Assembly: GCA_001051155.2 (NCBI GenBank)
Contig: JYIP02000009.1
Coordinates: forward strand, 1-64,000
DNA length: 64,000 bases
Reading direction: 5' to 3'
Source of the DNA: Chrysoporthe austroafricana
Taxonomy: Eukaryota; Ascomycota; Sordariomycetes; Diaporthales; Cryphonectriaceae
Of the stretch, positions 11,711-23,649 are shown piece by piece (the stretch's first letter is position 1; each line of letters opens with the position of its first letter). Made by a program: the position numbers and the translations under genes. The notes under the pieces are model-generated. The model did not search any database. It had not been told where the DNA came from and worked only from the letters and a program-made list of their open reading frames with translations.

Positions 11711-13511
11711 CGTTGTGATACCTGGTGAGACAGAAATGCTGTGTGACAATGCTGTGTCTCTCCTCAAAGAGGTCGCACTCGAAGTGGTCAGAGACCAAGT
11801 TGATAAAGCAGGTGCCCGAGCAGGCGCACGGAGTCCCCCGTTCCAGATGGTGCAGTTACTGCTCGTCTTGCTTGGGAATATGAATGCGGTAGCCAGACCC
11901 AGGAGGAGGAATTCCGCTCTCGCGATCTTGGGGCCCTCCTGAGATAAAGCAAATCCCAAAGCTCTAGGGCAAGACTGGTTAATGCTCGTCTATTATCTGA
12001 GGTTCCCAAGCATGGACTTTCGCCGATCGAAGGTTGTTGCGCGGAATGCTGGACTGCTTGGCAGGCTGTCCTCTCGTCAAGTTCCGAGTTCGCCTTGAAC
12101 GGATCAGAATGATGACTTTCTCTTGCTCTGTATTTCAATGGTGCGGCGGCTGGTTGAGGCTGGGCCTTCCTCGCTCCGGGCCTACCTCAGGCTTGGTCGG
12201 TCCGTAGTGTGAGTGTAGAGCAGTGGTGACGCGGGTGTGTGGAGTCAGATCGAGCGTTGAGAGGTGATTGTCTGAATCACGGAATTTATTGCTCTGTGCT
12301 CTGATATCGGAATCCGGATGTCCTTCTAAGCAATATCTGGTCAATCAATGGTGTTGGAAGTTTCGGGAATAGCCGCCACCCTGCCACGCTGCACTCTGAA
12401 CCCAGCACTCTAGCCGCTAAGCAAATCCAGCATGCCAGCACGCCAGGTAGTCACAGGGCCTTGGCCCAGCATACTAGCTGTGTAAATACACTTACTCAGT
12501 ACCCCAGCAGTGTGTAGCAGCCGCCCCCCTGGCTGCGTTTTCAGCAGTCACGGGCGAGCAGTCACGCTGTCCAGCAGCTGTAACCCCACCTGCCCGGCCA
12601 GGCGCGGCAGGCCATGGACAAAGGCCTCAGATCTCGGGGAAAACGGGGCCCACTAGCCTGCCGCGGGATGGGGATGGCGGGCCAGGGTCTGCGGGGAGAG
12701 GAGGCGTGGAGGCCAAGAGGCGTGGCGGCGGTGCTGCAGGGGGGAGCTCCCCCCCAGCCTATGGGCCGCCTTTTCGAGCGAGCGCGTACTTTCAGCGGAG
12801 AGCGGCAGCCACCTTGCTTGTCGAGGAACAATCACGTCGGGGCATGCGACTTTTGTCAGCGGTCCTGGGTGCGATCCTCAAGAACAATCGCTTGTGTGTA
12901 CTGCTGAACTGTCCTTTATTGCCTCCGGAGGTCCTGGACACCGCTCACCCTGGACGATTTCGAGGTCGAAAACAAGCTTGGCGCGCGCATCGCCGTCTCG
13001 AGAACCTGACGCGTAGAACCGGCCGGCGATCACGATTGCTTCATAAGCCACGCAGAGGGCGTTGAGACCCGAAGGTATGTAGACTCCTCCTGCCATGCTT
13101 CTCAGGCTCGAGCACGTACAGCCTATAGCGATGATGCGCTGCAGTTTGCGACTCGGTCGTGCCGAGCCAAGCTGCATACCGCAACAGCTACAAACGAGCC
13201 TCAACACCACCAATACCCGCATCCGGCGGTACCAATTGCGTGGTCTGCACTGTAGCAGAAGTCCTGAAAACATTACAGGTCCATTTCGAAAGCCTTCACA
13301 GCCTCGTCTTTCGCGTTCGACACCGTTACCCCCCGACAACCCAGGAGGACTTGCCTAAGGCACTTCCCCAACCACACGAGGCAGGCGAGAACGAGGACGC
13401 TCGACACGAAAGCGAGGAGCATTGCGACCCCGAGAAGTCTAAGAGCGGCGTTAACCCCTCCTGATCGTCGGTACTTCACAAAGCAGACAAGCAATCGGGC
13501 ACTCTTTGAAG
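11711..13511. promoter_or_regulatory. Divergent intergenic region OTU1 / RSC-type gene
   Basis: This 1.8 kb separates two divergent genes and should hold both promoters and 5' leaders. The stretch 12530-12830 is notably GC-rich. All open frames appear random, and no TATA box or named factor site is obvious. Confidence 0.4.
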
Positions 13512-16500
13512 ATGGCACCACATTCCGGAGACGAAATAATGGTCCACGACTCCATCGAGGCTAAGGGCGACAAGGATGTCGAAATGGACGATGCGCCGGC
13601 CGATGCGAGTGGTGTTGAAGACACCAATGCCGGGGCTGACATCAGTGCGCGCACCACCGGTGATAGTCAGATAGATGCGGATGCGGATGCGGATGTGGAT
13701 GTGGATGCCGACGCGGACGCGGATCCGGACGGAGACGGCGAGGCTGACGCCGATGGCGAGGCGGATGATGATGATTTCGCAGAGACCTCGGCAGTGCGAC
13801 CTGGACGACGCAGAGGGCCGGACACTCCGCACAAGCGACTGTTGCAGCTCATCGATAACACATCCAGGTATCTCTGCGACTACGAAGAGAAGTCAGTACC
13901 TTGTTGCAATCACCCCCGGGCGCCATTGTGGACACTTGCTGACATTTGTTGCAGTGACGAGTTGCTTGCCGCTGGCTTTCAGCGTCTTCCGAAGAAGAAC
14001 GATTTGCCGGACTACTATGAGGTCATCTCAAATGCGATGGCTTTCAGTACCATTCGGGTAAGCGACCTCGGATCGGTCAATTGGCATGCATGGGTCTGAC
14101 AAGAAGCCAGCAAAAACTCCTTAAGAAAACCTACGTCGAATTTTCAGAATTCGTTCATGATGTCGCCCAAATCTGCCACAATGCGCAAGTCTACAACCGA
14201 CCATCTGCGCCCATTTTCAGGGAGGCTGTCCGGCTGCGTGAGGTTTTTAAGGAGAAGCTGCAGCAGCTAGTTGATGAGGGCTCCATCCAAGCCAAGGAGG
14301 CCGTACTTCCAGATCTTGGCGAGCTGCCTCCTGTCGAGGACTCCCCTCCTCCCGGCGAGGACGAGGAAGAAGAGGAGGAAGAGGACGAGGAGGAGGACGA
14401 GGAAGACGAAGACGACGACGATTCAGACGACGAAGGCGGCCGTCGCCGGGGTCGGAGGCGGGGCCGCGGTGCCAGAAGGGATGACGACGGTGATGAGGAC
14501 TATGTCAAAAAGCGCGGCCGCCCACCAAAGGTCTTCACGCCGACCGAGGCCCGCATCAATGCTGTCCTAAAGGGTCTCAGGAAGCCGAGGAACGATGATG
14601 GAGATCTGCGCATCCTGCCGTTTGAGAGGCTGCCCGACAAGCAGCTGAACAGGGAGTACTACCAAGCAATCCAGAATCCCATTGCTCTCGACCAGATCAA
14701 GCGCAACGCGAAGCGCAAGAAGTATCGGAATGTCGACGAGGTTCTTGCTGACCTTGAGCTCATGTTCGACAATGCCATGCAGTACAACGAGGAAGGCAGC
14801 GACATTTTCGACGACGCGGTCGAGCTGCAGAAGGAAGCGCGTCGCCTGGTGGCGCAAGAGAAGGCCAAGTCTGACGAGGCCTTCCGAGACGAGGAGGGCA
14901 AGCTGCCGCTGTCCGAGGTCGAGCACAACGGCGAGCTGTGGAGAGTTGGTGAGCAGAAGGATCATCGCCCCAAAGTCGTGCTGGAATCCGTGCTGACGTT
15001 TGCATGCCAAGGTGATTGGATCCATATCCGCAACCCGAATGACCTGCAGAAGCCGATCGTGGCGCAGATTTACCGCCTGTGGCAGGACGAGGCTGGCAAG
15101 AAATGGATCAATGCCTGCTGGTACTACCGCCCCGAACAGACGGTCCACCGGGTCTCAAAGCGGTTCTACAAGAACGAGGTCATGAAGACGGGCCAGTATC
15201 GCGACCACTTCGTTGACGACATTGTGGATCGCTGCTTTGTGATGTTTCATACGCGGTACCACAAAGGGCGGCCACGAGGGTTCCCGCGAGACAAGGAGGT
15301 CTACGTCTGCGAGGCTCGCTACAATGAAGATAGGTACACGTTCAACCGGATCAAGACCTGGACGAGCTGCCTGCCCGATGAGGTCCGCGAGCGGGATTAC
15401 GAGATGGATCTGTTCGACATCCCGCGCAGGCTGAGAAAGGAACCGACCCCAATTGCCCACCTGCTTGCGCCGAATGCCAAAGAGACAGATCCCCTGCCAA
15501 AGCCCAACTGGGGTCACAAAGACGCACCGCCTGTCATTGGTGGTGTGCACATACGACCCCGGGAGCCTAACGTAAGTAGCAGCAGCTCTCCTCTTTGCCT
15601 TTCAGGGTCGCATGTCGCATGTTCCTGCGCTGGCATCTACACCACCCACACAGACATATCGTCATCTTCACCTCTTCACCTCTTCCCCCCCTCCCCTCGC
15701 TCCCTTGTTCCAGGGCCGCCGTCTTGACTGAGTCGCGCCGGGCGCCTTGGACCGGGTGACTCCCTTCACAAGGCTGTCAAAGTTCAGCCACAATCTCTTA
15801 TCGCGCCAGATTCGCTTAATCTGCCCCTCCTTTACACAAACTCTTCCTGCTCCCATCCCTGCGCCGCAAGGGAGAGACCGGCGCGCCTGGATTCCACATC
15901 GCAAACAAGGCCGTGTGTGTGTCCGTAAGCGAAACTGACAGACTGGATCCCTGTGCTAGGATTCCCCTTCGCCTGAGCCAACCCCAGAGCCGCCAGTGGT
16001 TCCACCGCCGTCCATGGTCGCTGACCCGATTCGCCGCCAATCTGTGCCGATGCCTCCTGCCTCGACCGCCTTTCATCCCGGCGCGACGGGCCCGGTTCCT
16101 TCTCCTTCTCCTGCACATGCGCATCATTTCCAGCAGGCCCATTTTGCGCCGCATCATCAACAACGGTCCTTTGGGCCCAACCACCCCAGCCCAATCCCAC
16201 ACCCGTCGATGCAACAGCATCACCCTGTGCCTCCGCCCGCGCATGCCGCACCGAGCCCTCAATTCGCCCCACAGCAGCACCCAGGTTACCACCAGCAGCC
16301 GCAGCAGCACCACCAGCAGCAGCAACCTCAATACACGCCAAGTCCTGTCCCGGCTGGTGGCCATCACCACCATATACCCAACTCGTTCCACTCTACGCCC
16401 TTTGGTCATCCGCAGGCGGCTCCAGTACCGCAGCCACGCATGCCGATGGCTCCCACCCCGAGCAACACTGCGATCCCGCACGCCAACGCGAATGCTTACA

Positions 16501-16964
16501 ACCCCCCTCGGCAGGTCGAGGTCTACACGCTCCGCGACCTGGACGCGCAGATCCCAGCCGAGGTCCGGGAGCGGTACCAGACGGACGAGAAGGGCCAGAT
16601 CCTGTTCTTCACGGCGCCGCCCCTGAACCGACCCCATCCCGGCGTCGCAGAGGAGAGCGCGACCCTCGGCCACAGCGTGCGGTATCTCTCGGGCCTCGAG
16701 GAGCACCGGGCGAAGAGGAAGAGGGCGCGGGAGGAGCGCGACGAGGCGGAGAAGGCCGCGCGCCTGGAGAAGGCTGCGCGGGACAAGGAGATGAAGGAGC
16801 AGGGCGAGAAAGCCCTGGGCGCGGCGGCCGGCGTGATGCTCGGCGAGTGGATCCTGGGCATGCAGCGCGAGAACGAGGCGATGAAGGAGGAGCTGGCGCC
16901 CATCCGCGCTGCAAGGGGCGCGTGGGAGGCTGAGAAGGCCGTGCTGGACGAGAAGGCTGCCTAG
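13512..16964 (+). CDS. Double-bromodomain/BAH subunit of RSC-type remodeller (Rsc1/Rsc2-like)
   Basis: Exons are 13512..13891, 13955..14057, 14111..14948, 15012..15571 and 15960..16964 (961 aa). After an acidic DADADVDVD-type leader comes bromodomain 1 (about residues 105-215: LPDYYEVI, CHNAQVYN), then a long Glu/Asp run and basic AT-hook-like RGRPPK. Bromodomain 2 has NREYYQAI and FDNAMQYNEEGS. A BAH domain begins VGDWIHIRNPNDLQKPIVAQIYR. The C-terminal third is His/Pro/Gln-rich, with a coiled-coil-like charged end. This architecture is that of fungal Rsc1/Rsc2, related to polybromo, which read acetylated histones in SWI/SNF-class complexes. The 63-nt intron 14949..15011 has no stop and keeps frame; removing it restores the BAH start. 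The last intron is 388 nt. Confidence 0.88.
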
Positions 16965-18453
16965 ATGGGGGAGGGGACTGATGGAGAGGAGCGGGAGCGG
17001 AAGCGGAAGCGGAAGCGGCTCATGGACAATGCTGCCTGCGGCAGATGGGATCCGACTACACCTGACCGACACGACACGAATTGAGGAAACTTCAATCATG
17101 AAACGGCTCTTTCACCGGTCGAGAACGCGGGGCTACAGCTAGTCTTCACCAGTGGCGGATATACCCCGGCGCGAGTTAACATGACGACGGTCTGAGGTGG
17201 TTTGCATGCTATTTTGTTGTAATCATCGGTACGGCGTATGGAAAAGCAACCGCCCAATCGGGGCGACAGCGGGAGTCAGGATCAAATGGGTTAAATTTCT
17301 GCAGCCGACCAAGAGGGAGCACGGGGAGAGGCCCTTCTTCGGCAGCACTGCTATTTCTGGGGAATTAGGAAAGGAGCGAATGCGCAGGCCATGTTATCTG
17401 TGGAAGGCGACAGATGGCCGTTTCTCGTCCGAGATGGACGAACAGTGGTGCCGTAGTCCTTTCAAACAGATCCTGTGTGAGGTTGTTTACCAAGCATCCA
17501 GGGCCAGGACCATCATACGGACAGCGCATTGCTGCGGGAAGGCCTTGTTCGAGGTGACTTCCTCGGCTCAATCGAGATATTTCACTGCTGGAGATGTCTG
17601 GATACCGAGGCATATGCTTGACCTGTATCGGCTGCCGACGTCGAGCCGCGGCGTAGTGTGCTGCCACTGTGACTGACCATGGCGAGGAGTGTGAGCTGCT
17701 CGCGCGCATAGACGGGCACTATGCGGGCGGATGCGCTCAGCCACCACGGTAGATATAGTTTTCGCATGGCCTCGGCTTCTTCGCGTCGGTCGTCATGACG
17801 TACGTAGTCAACCGCGTCACGATTATGGGCGGGCGGTGGGCAACAATTCATTCGAAACCTAAAGATATAGAATCTGGGGGCATTGTCTCGATATGGCATT
17901 GTTCCTCGGTGTTCTGCGGCAAGTGTAATAAGGTGTTTCTGTGCTGGAGGATTAGCGGACTAGGTGCTACTAGGCAGGCCCAGTGCACAATGCCACTGGG
18001 CTAGGTGCTAGCACGGTACCCAATAGAGGGCACTGGCGCCCCCTCCAAGTGACCGTGGTGGACCCACACAGCGCGGGCCGCCACCTGCACCTGCACCTAG
18101 GGCCCAGCAGTGGGGACCCACCCAAGATCGCCCCCCTCCCTCCCGCGCCTCCATCTCATCTCCATATCTTGGGGTTCATTCCATCATCGACTTCGAGTAC
18201 GTGGACGTCTCCGACCAGTAGCAATAGACGACTCCTGTCTTGCGAGGCTCCATCGTCTTCCCTTTACAACCTGGTCAGGATTCCTCGCTCGGTTCAGCCA
18301 GAGCATGTCCCCCATCCTGACTGCCCACCTCGGAGTTCCGAAACACCATCGTTGTATCTCTTCACCCTATCGTCATCGTCACCGTCACCCCGCTGCCTCG
18401 TCAGCCTCACCCTCACCCCCTCGTCTCCCTACTACGCTATACTTCACATCAAC
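16965..18453. other. Intergenic region upstream of the NYN gene
   Basis: This 1.5 kb lies between two plus-strand genes. It contains a purine run of GGAAGC repeats near 16990-17020 and a hairpin flanked by direct repeats at 17960-18010. Otherwise it has only short frames without signature. The part next to 18454 is C/T-rich, as in many fungal promoters. Confidence 0.4.
17960..18010. repeat. Hairpin flanked by 10-bp direct repeats
   Basis: An 8-bp inverted repeat, GCCCAGTG / CACTGGGC (17978-17985 and 17994-18001), encloses an 8-nt loop. The 10-mer CTAGGTGCTA occurs just before it (17960-17969) and again at 18001-18010. No function is known. It may be a degenerate repeat remnant or a regulatory element. 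Confidence 0.5.
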
Positions 18454-20100
18454 ATGGGCGCCCCCCAGACGCCTCCCACGCGGAGCAGCCGCCAGCCGCC
18501 CAGGCTGGGCAACTTCGACCGCCTATACAAGGCCAGCCGCGTCACGAGCGGCGACGACCCGGAACCCCCCGGCACGCCGCCCCCCAAGCTCGGCAACATG
18601 GACAGGCTCCACGTCAGCCCGGCCAAGGGCAGCAGTCCCGTCCCCGCCAGCGGCAAGGACCTCCGCCGGAGCCTGATCGCCATCATCGACAGCGCGGCGT
18701 GCTCCCGCCAGCGTGCGAGGCCTGAGCCCCGCGACTCGGGCTCGGACGACGACGACGACACCCTGACCACCGGCGACGATACGTCCGTCGCTGCTGCCAG
18801 CCCAGTCTCGACCCCCGCCACTAGCCCCGATGTCTCGTCTCACGGTGCCAGGGACGACCACAACGACGTCAGCGACCTGGAGTGCAGAAGCGTCGAGGAC
18901 GTGAAGGGCGATAAGTACACGGCTGCCCCGTCGTCGCTGCTGCCGAGTGCCTATCCCGTGCTGGCGCCAATTTATATGCCGCCAGGCACCGTGCTCGACG
19001 AGCGAGGTCGCGTGCGACAGGTAACCGGCCGCGGCGAGCTCCTCCCGCTGTTCAGCGAGCTGCAGAAGGCCAGGCGCGCCGAGATCTCGCAGATCGTCGG
19101 CACCCCACGCACCTCGTCGGCTGCCGAGGACGTCGTTCTCCCCTGGGACACGCATGGCAACTACATCCCTGGTCTTTGTCGAAAGGACATCCTCGGCGAC
19201 TCGCTGCAGAATGGGCGGCAAGGTTACGCTGGTTCTAACCTGGACCTCATCTCTCGCTCCGCCATCGAGCCCCTTTACAGGGTCGATAAGGAATCGCAGC
19301 TCAAGATCATCCGTGCCATCCTTGATGACACCTTTTGTGAGGACGACCTGCCGCGTGGGAACGTTCTCACCCGAGCGAAGGCCACACAGCCGATCCACGT
19401 CTTCGTCGACGCAAGCAATATTATCATTGGTTTTTGTAAGTGCCCATTCTCCACAACCATCACCACTGACCACCCCTTGCTCACATAACGAACAGACGAC
19501 ATGATCAAGCAGGCTCGATTCATGCCAATTGAGACGCGCATCCAGACACCAGCCTTCTTCTTCGAAGGCTTCACGGCCGCCGTCGAGCGCGGCCGGCCCT
19601 GCGCCAAGCGGGTCTTCGCGGGCTCGATCAAGGCCGGCGCCGCCACGCCAGGCTACATGCTGGAGGCCGCCGGGCTCGGGTACGAGATGAACATCCTGCA
19701 GCGGGTCCGGGGCTCCAAGCGGACGCGGGCGCAGCAGCAGGACGGGGCCGTGCCCGGCGTCTACATCCCCGAGTCGTACGACGGCACGCACCGCGAGCAG
19801 GCCGTCGACGAGATCCTGCAGCTCAAGATGATGCAGACGCTCATCGACAGCGCCGCGCCCGGCGTCATGGTCGTCGCGACCGGCGACGCCGCCGAGGCCG
19901 AGTTCTCGGACGGCTTCTACAAGAGCGTCATCCGCGCGCTCGAGCACGGCTGGCTCGTCGAGGTCGTCGGCTTCCGCACCAACATGTCCAACGCCTGGTT
20001 CGCCGACGCCTTCCTCGACCGCTGGGCCCTGCAGCTTCGCGTCTTCACTCTCGACGAGCTCGTCGAGGAGCTGCTGGCCTCCTACTATTACCTCCCCTGA
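18454..20100 (+). CDS. NYN-domain protein (PIN-like RNase fold), duplicated N-terminal motif
   Basis: Exons are 18454..19435 and 19496..20100 (528 aa). The 60-nt GT-AG intron joins IIIGF to YDMIKQ. The C-terminal half begins HVFVDASNIIIGFYD, the first acidic strand of NYN domains. It continues with VMVVATGDAAEAEFSDGF, the second acidic patch, and ends in a conserved VFTLDELVEELL helix. NYN domains are PIN-like and are usually found in RNA-processing nucleases. The N-terminal half is low complexity but carries PRLGNFDRL (residues 16-24) and PKLGNMDRL (44-52), a repeated short motif. RNase activity is inferred from the fold. The substrate and pathway are unknown. It is convergent with noxA. Confidence 0.75.
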
Positions 20101-21769
20101 GGGCGCCCGGCTGCCCCCTCCGCCGCCTGCGGCTTGTGTGTGCCCCTCCCTGCACACCCCCTATTCAGACAGCGGCTCGTATGTTCAAGACGTTCTTACA
20201 TACAACTTAACCAGTCTATCCGGCTGGGCTCATTCAGTCCCATCTGTACGGATCTGCTTTGGTCGGCCTCTGCGCTCTTCGTCTCTTCTTTTGATTTACA
20301 GCAGCATTCAGCGATACCCTGGCATCACATGGTTCGGCATCTTTGGCTTTGCGACGACGGCGTACGGCATATACGGATATACGGATATACGGATCATGCG
20401 AGGACGGGCTATGAGGATGATGACCGGGGACGAAGACAAGGCATCTCGAGAGGGGGTGGATTACTTAAACGGCGTTTTTATTTTCATGACGGGCATCTCC
20501 CAAGACGGTTCAGGAAAGGTTACACACCCCCGGGGGCTGGGGTTGGGAATTTTGCTTGGGCGGTCACCGGGAGTCCGGGTGCGACGACGACAGATGCTGG
20601 AAAAAAAATCGTTTAGCATTCTTTATAAGGTCTTGGGCAATATCCCAGATGTGGTTTTCGTAACTCGGCTGTCTTGTCTTGTTCTCTCGTGGTGATTTCC
20701 TGGTGGTGAACTCTCTCATCCCGTATATGTGTGTATGAGTGTGAGATGTGATTTGATATGCTTTCCTCTCCTGCTCGTACCGCCTAAGGGGAGTTCCGTC
20801 TGGACGTAGCCTTGGATCCGAGTCCCCCATCCTCCCTCGCTTTCCTGCAAATCTCGTGTTTTTTGTTGTTCATGGCCACGTGTTCGCGTGGCCTGATTGC
20901 ATAGGTTCGGCGAGAGACTCGATGGGATGTGGGATTCTGACCGGGGGAGCGGGCTATCAGCAGCGAAACCACGGCATGGACGACGGGAACTGGTCCACGA
21001 TGTGATCTGGTCCGATCTCTTCAAGATATCTATTTACGCTTTCTATGTTATAATTCATGCTGGGCCCGCTACATGTATCTTGGGGCGCGGGGAGGGGCCG
21101 AGGCGGCGAAGAGAACAAGGAGAAAAAGAGAGTGGTGTGCCGCACAAGCTCGACCGCCGCACGGGCGGGGCCACAGGATCCATGAATCTAAGTATTATAC
21201 CATCGCGAAGCTATGCCAAAATCTTCCACAAAGACGCAAAGTCCGTCTCGCACACATACACACAAGAGAACGAACCAGGGTGTAGGGGGCCCCCGAAGCC
21301 AGAGAGAAGGGGAAGAAAATTATCCCTGGCAACACACCCCCTCCCCCAACACACCGTGGCGGGACAGTCTTTTTCATCTCTTCGTTATCTGTCATGTGCC
21401 TGCGTTTCTCCTCCCCTCCCCTTCTTCCTTTTCCCTGTCGGAGGGTCTCTCCCCCCTCCCCTCGCCAGGTCGTCGGTAGGCACTGCTCTCCTCAAACCGT
21501 GCGGCGATCATATGAGGACTTTTCCCCTCCCAGACGGAGAGACCCGGTCACCCGGTATACGAATACAGCTCCAACCAGAAGGTCCACCGGTGACACGATC
21601 GAAGCGGTAGTGACATTGCGTCCGGCGCGCCAATTAGAGCGGGAAAACAAAAAAGAAGAAGCAGCAGCAGCAGCGCGGGGGAGACAGGTCCGCCCGTCTG
21701 CCGCCCTTGCGTGGATATCTCGATGAATGTAAGAGGAAACAGAAGAAGAAGAGTCGCTTGGTGGCTTGT
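20101..21769. other. Convergent intergenic region NYN gene / noxA
   Basis: This 1.7 kb lies between two gene 3' ends. It includes a short ATACGGAT tandem near 20370-20395 and purine/pyrimidine-biased stretches around 21100-21700. No coding signature or RNA gene is recognised. Confidence 0.4.
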
Positions 21770-23649
21770 CTAGAAATTCTCTTTGCCCCAGACGAACGCA
21801 AATCTGTGGATCAGGTCAGCGGCTATTCTCTATTTTGGAACTAACTTTTGAGGGAGGGGGAGGGGGTTAAATGCGTACCCAGGTTCGCTGTACTTGTTGC
21901 AGTAGATGTGCAGGCTGCTTCCGAGCCCCTTAGGCCCACAGAAGAACACACCGGCCTCGGCCGGGGCGTGCAGCTTCCTGATGCCACGGAAGATCATATC
22001 CCAGTTCGGGCGGCCGAAGTTGGTCGGCGCGCGCAGGCCTGTGATGGCGTCCTTGTCGGCGTTGGCGTCGTTGATCATGATGTTGGTGGCATCATCTGCT
22101 TTTATCTTGGCCGTCAGGTACGTGTGGATCTCAATGCGCTGGTCCACGTCCTGGGCCTCGATGGCGAGCAGCAGCGAGCGGAACCACTCGAAGGAGCCGA
22201 AGTCACGGCAGATCCAGAAGAAGTAGACCTTGGCGAGGCGGGTCTTGCTCTGCGGGTAGTTCATGCGGTACCAGATGGACTTGAGGATCGAGGCGAAGGG
22301 TGTAACACCGATACCGGCTCCGACCAGCACAGAAACTTCGTACTTGAACACATCCTCGGACGCGGAGCCGAACGGGCCGTCGACGTAGACCCGGGGAAGC
22401 ACGCGGCGCAGCGCGGGGTCCACGTCGCTGTTGTCGCTGTTGACGCCCACCACGTTCGAGCCCTTGTCCTTCTTGTCCCACTCGCAGCCCAGCGCCTTGG
22501 AGAGCGCGCGCGTAAAGTCACCGACCACACGCACGTGGATCGAGATGTAGTCCTCCTCGGGGGCGCTGGTCAGGGTGAACGGGTGGTACTGCCAGATCGA
22601 CACCTCGGGGCAGTTGAAGAAGATGTACTGGCCGGCCCGCGTCTTAGTGTGCTCCTTCTTGATCTGGATCTCGCACACGTTGCTCGGGTGCTGGATGACC
22701 TTGGAAACGTAGGTCTTGTGGCGGCCGCGCATCTCACGAGCGACACGTTCAGCGAGGTAAATAAAGCCTCCGTACATCCAGTACTGCCAGAAGACACCAA
22801 TAGCCTGCGTACCGACCGAGATACAGAACGGAGCAACGTCAGGCTGGATCATGCAGAAAGCGCCGTGGATGGCCCAGAACAGGAAGAAGACGATGAAGAA
22901 GTGATGCGTATACCAGAACCGCTCGTAGTTCGCTCGTCGCGGCTTCTCGACCGATGTAATCACCATGGCGGTCAAGGCGATCAGCATGAAGTACCCCGAC
23001 CAACCAGGTCCGGTAGCCAAGTTAGCGACGAGGAAACCGTAGATGCCGAGGTTGTTCTTAGCTGCAATCTGTCCGAGGTTGTTCCAGTGAGCAATGGTGT
23101 GAACCCAGCTGAAGAAGAAGATAGACCAGGCCACAGTGATGTGGAACGTGATGTTCTTGTCGAACTGAATAATGCCGTTCAGTGGGGTCTGACGGGCGAG
23201 GGAGATGAACGTCCTGCAGACAGGGAACAGAACCATGGCCACGTCGAAATGCAGCACCAATGCCGCTGATCGAGCAATCATGTACGTAGGGCCAAACGTG
23301 TCCCGGGCTACCTGCAGGTTGTCCTTGACGGCGTAGTTGACGAAGCCGAAAGCGAAAATCCCGGCGTGCAGCACCGCAAAGACGAAGACGAACCTAGAGC
23401 CCATGTCAGCCAACTCATCCCGTCGCGGATACCCACCTCGTCACTAGTCGGTCGTTGAGGGACGTACATTCTTCGGTAACCCTCGTTCACCATCCACCTG
23501 TCAAACTTCTCCCTCGACGACAGCTCCTTCTGCCTCTCCTGCGTCATCTCTCCCGACAGCAACATCCTCGTGAGTGGCGTCCATCTCGACCGCTCCGACT
23601 GCTTCTCGTAGCCTCCCGAAAAACGGGAGTCCTGGTAGTAGCCACTCAT
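21770..23649 (-). CDS. noxA: NADPH oxidase NoxA (Nox1)
   Basis: Exons are 23649..23468, 23393..21879 and 21803..21770 (576 aa). Removing the first intron gives GYRRMFVFVFAVLHA; the last exon adds only FAFVWGKENF. The ferric-reductase transmembrane domain has paired histidines in its helices (VLHFDVAM, VHTIAHWNN, YTHHFFIV, IHGAF). Then come the FAD motif HPFTLTSAP and NADPH-binding blocks GAGIGVTPFASILKS and FFCGPKGLG. The enzyme passes electrons from cytosolic NADPH across the membrane to oxygen, forming superoxide. In filamentous ascomycetes NoxA governs sexual development, hyphal fusion and, in pathogens, infection structures, acting with NoxR, Rac and Bem1. There is no EF-hand region, which separates it from NoxC. 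An unusually long gene-free region lies upstream. Confidence 0.95.

Noticed and set aside
18523..20157. 544-codon frame antisense to the NYN gene
   Set aside because: It is an antisense shadow of a gene with a clear domain on the plus strand, and it ignores the intron.
21848..23269. 473-codon open frame on the strand opposite noxA
   Set aside because: It mirrors the noxA exon. The open antisense frame is a by-product of GC-rich codon use, and the product is low complexity with no domain.
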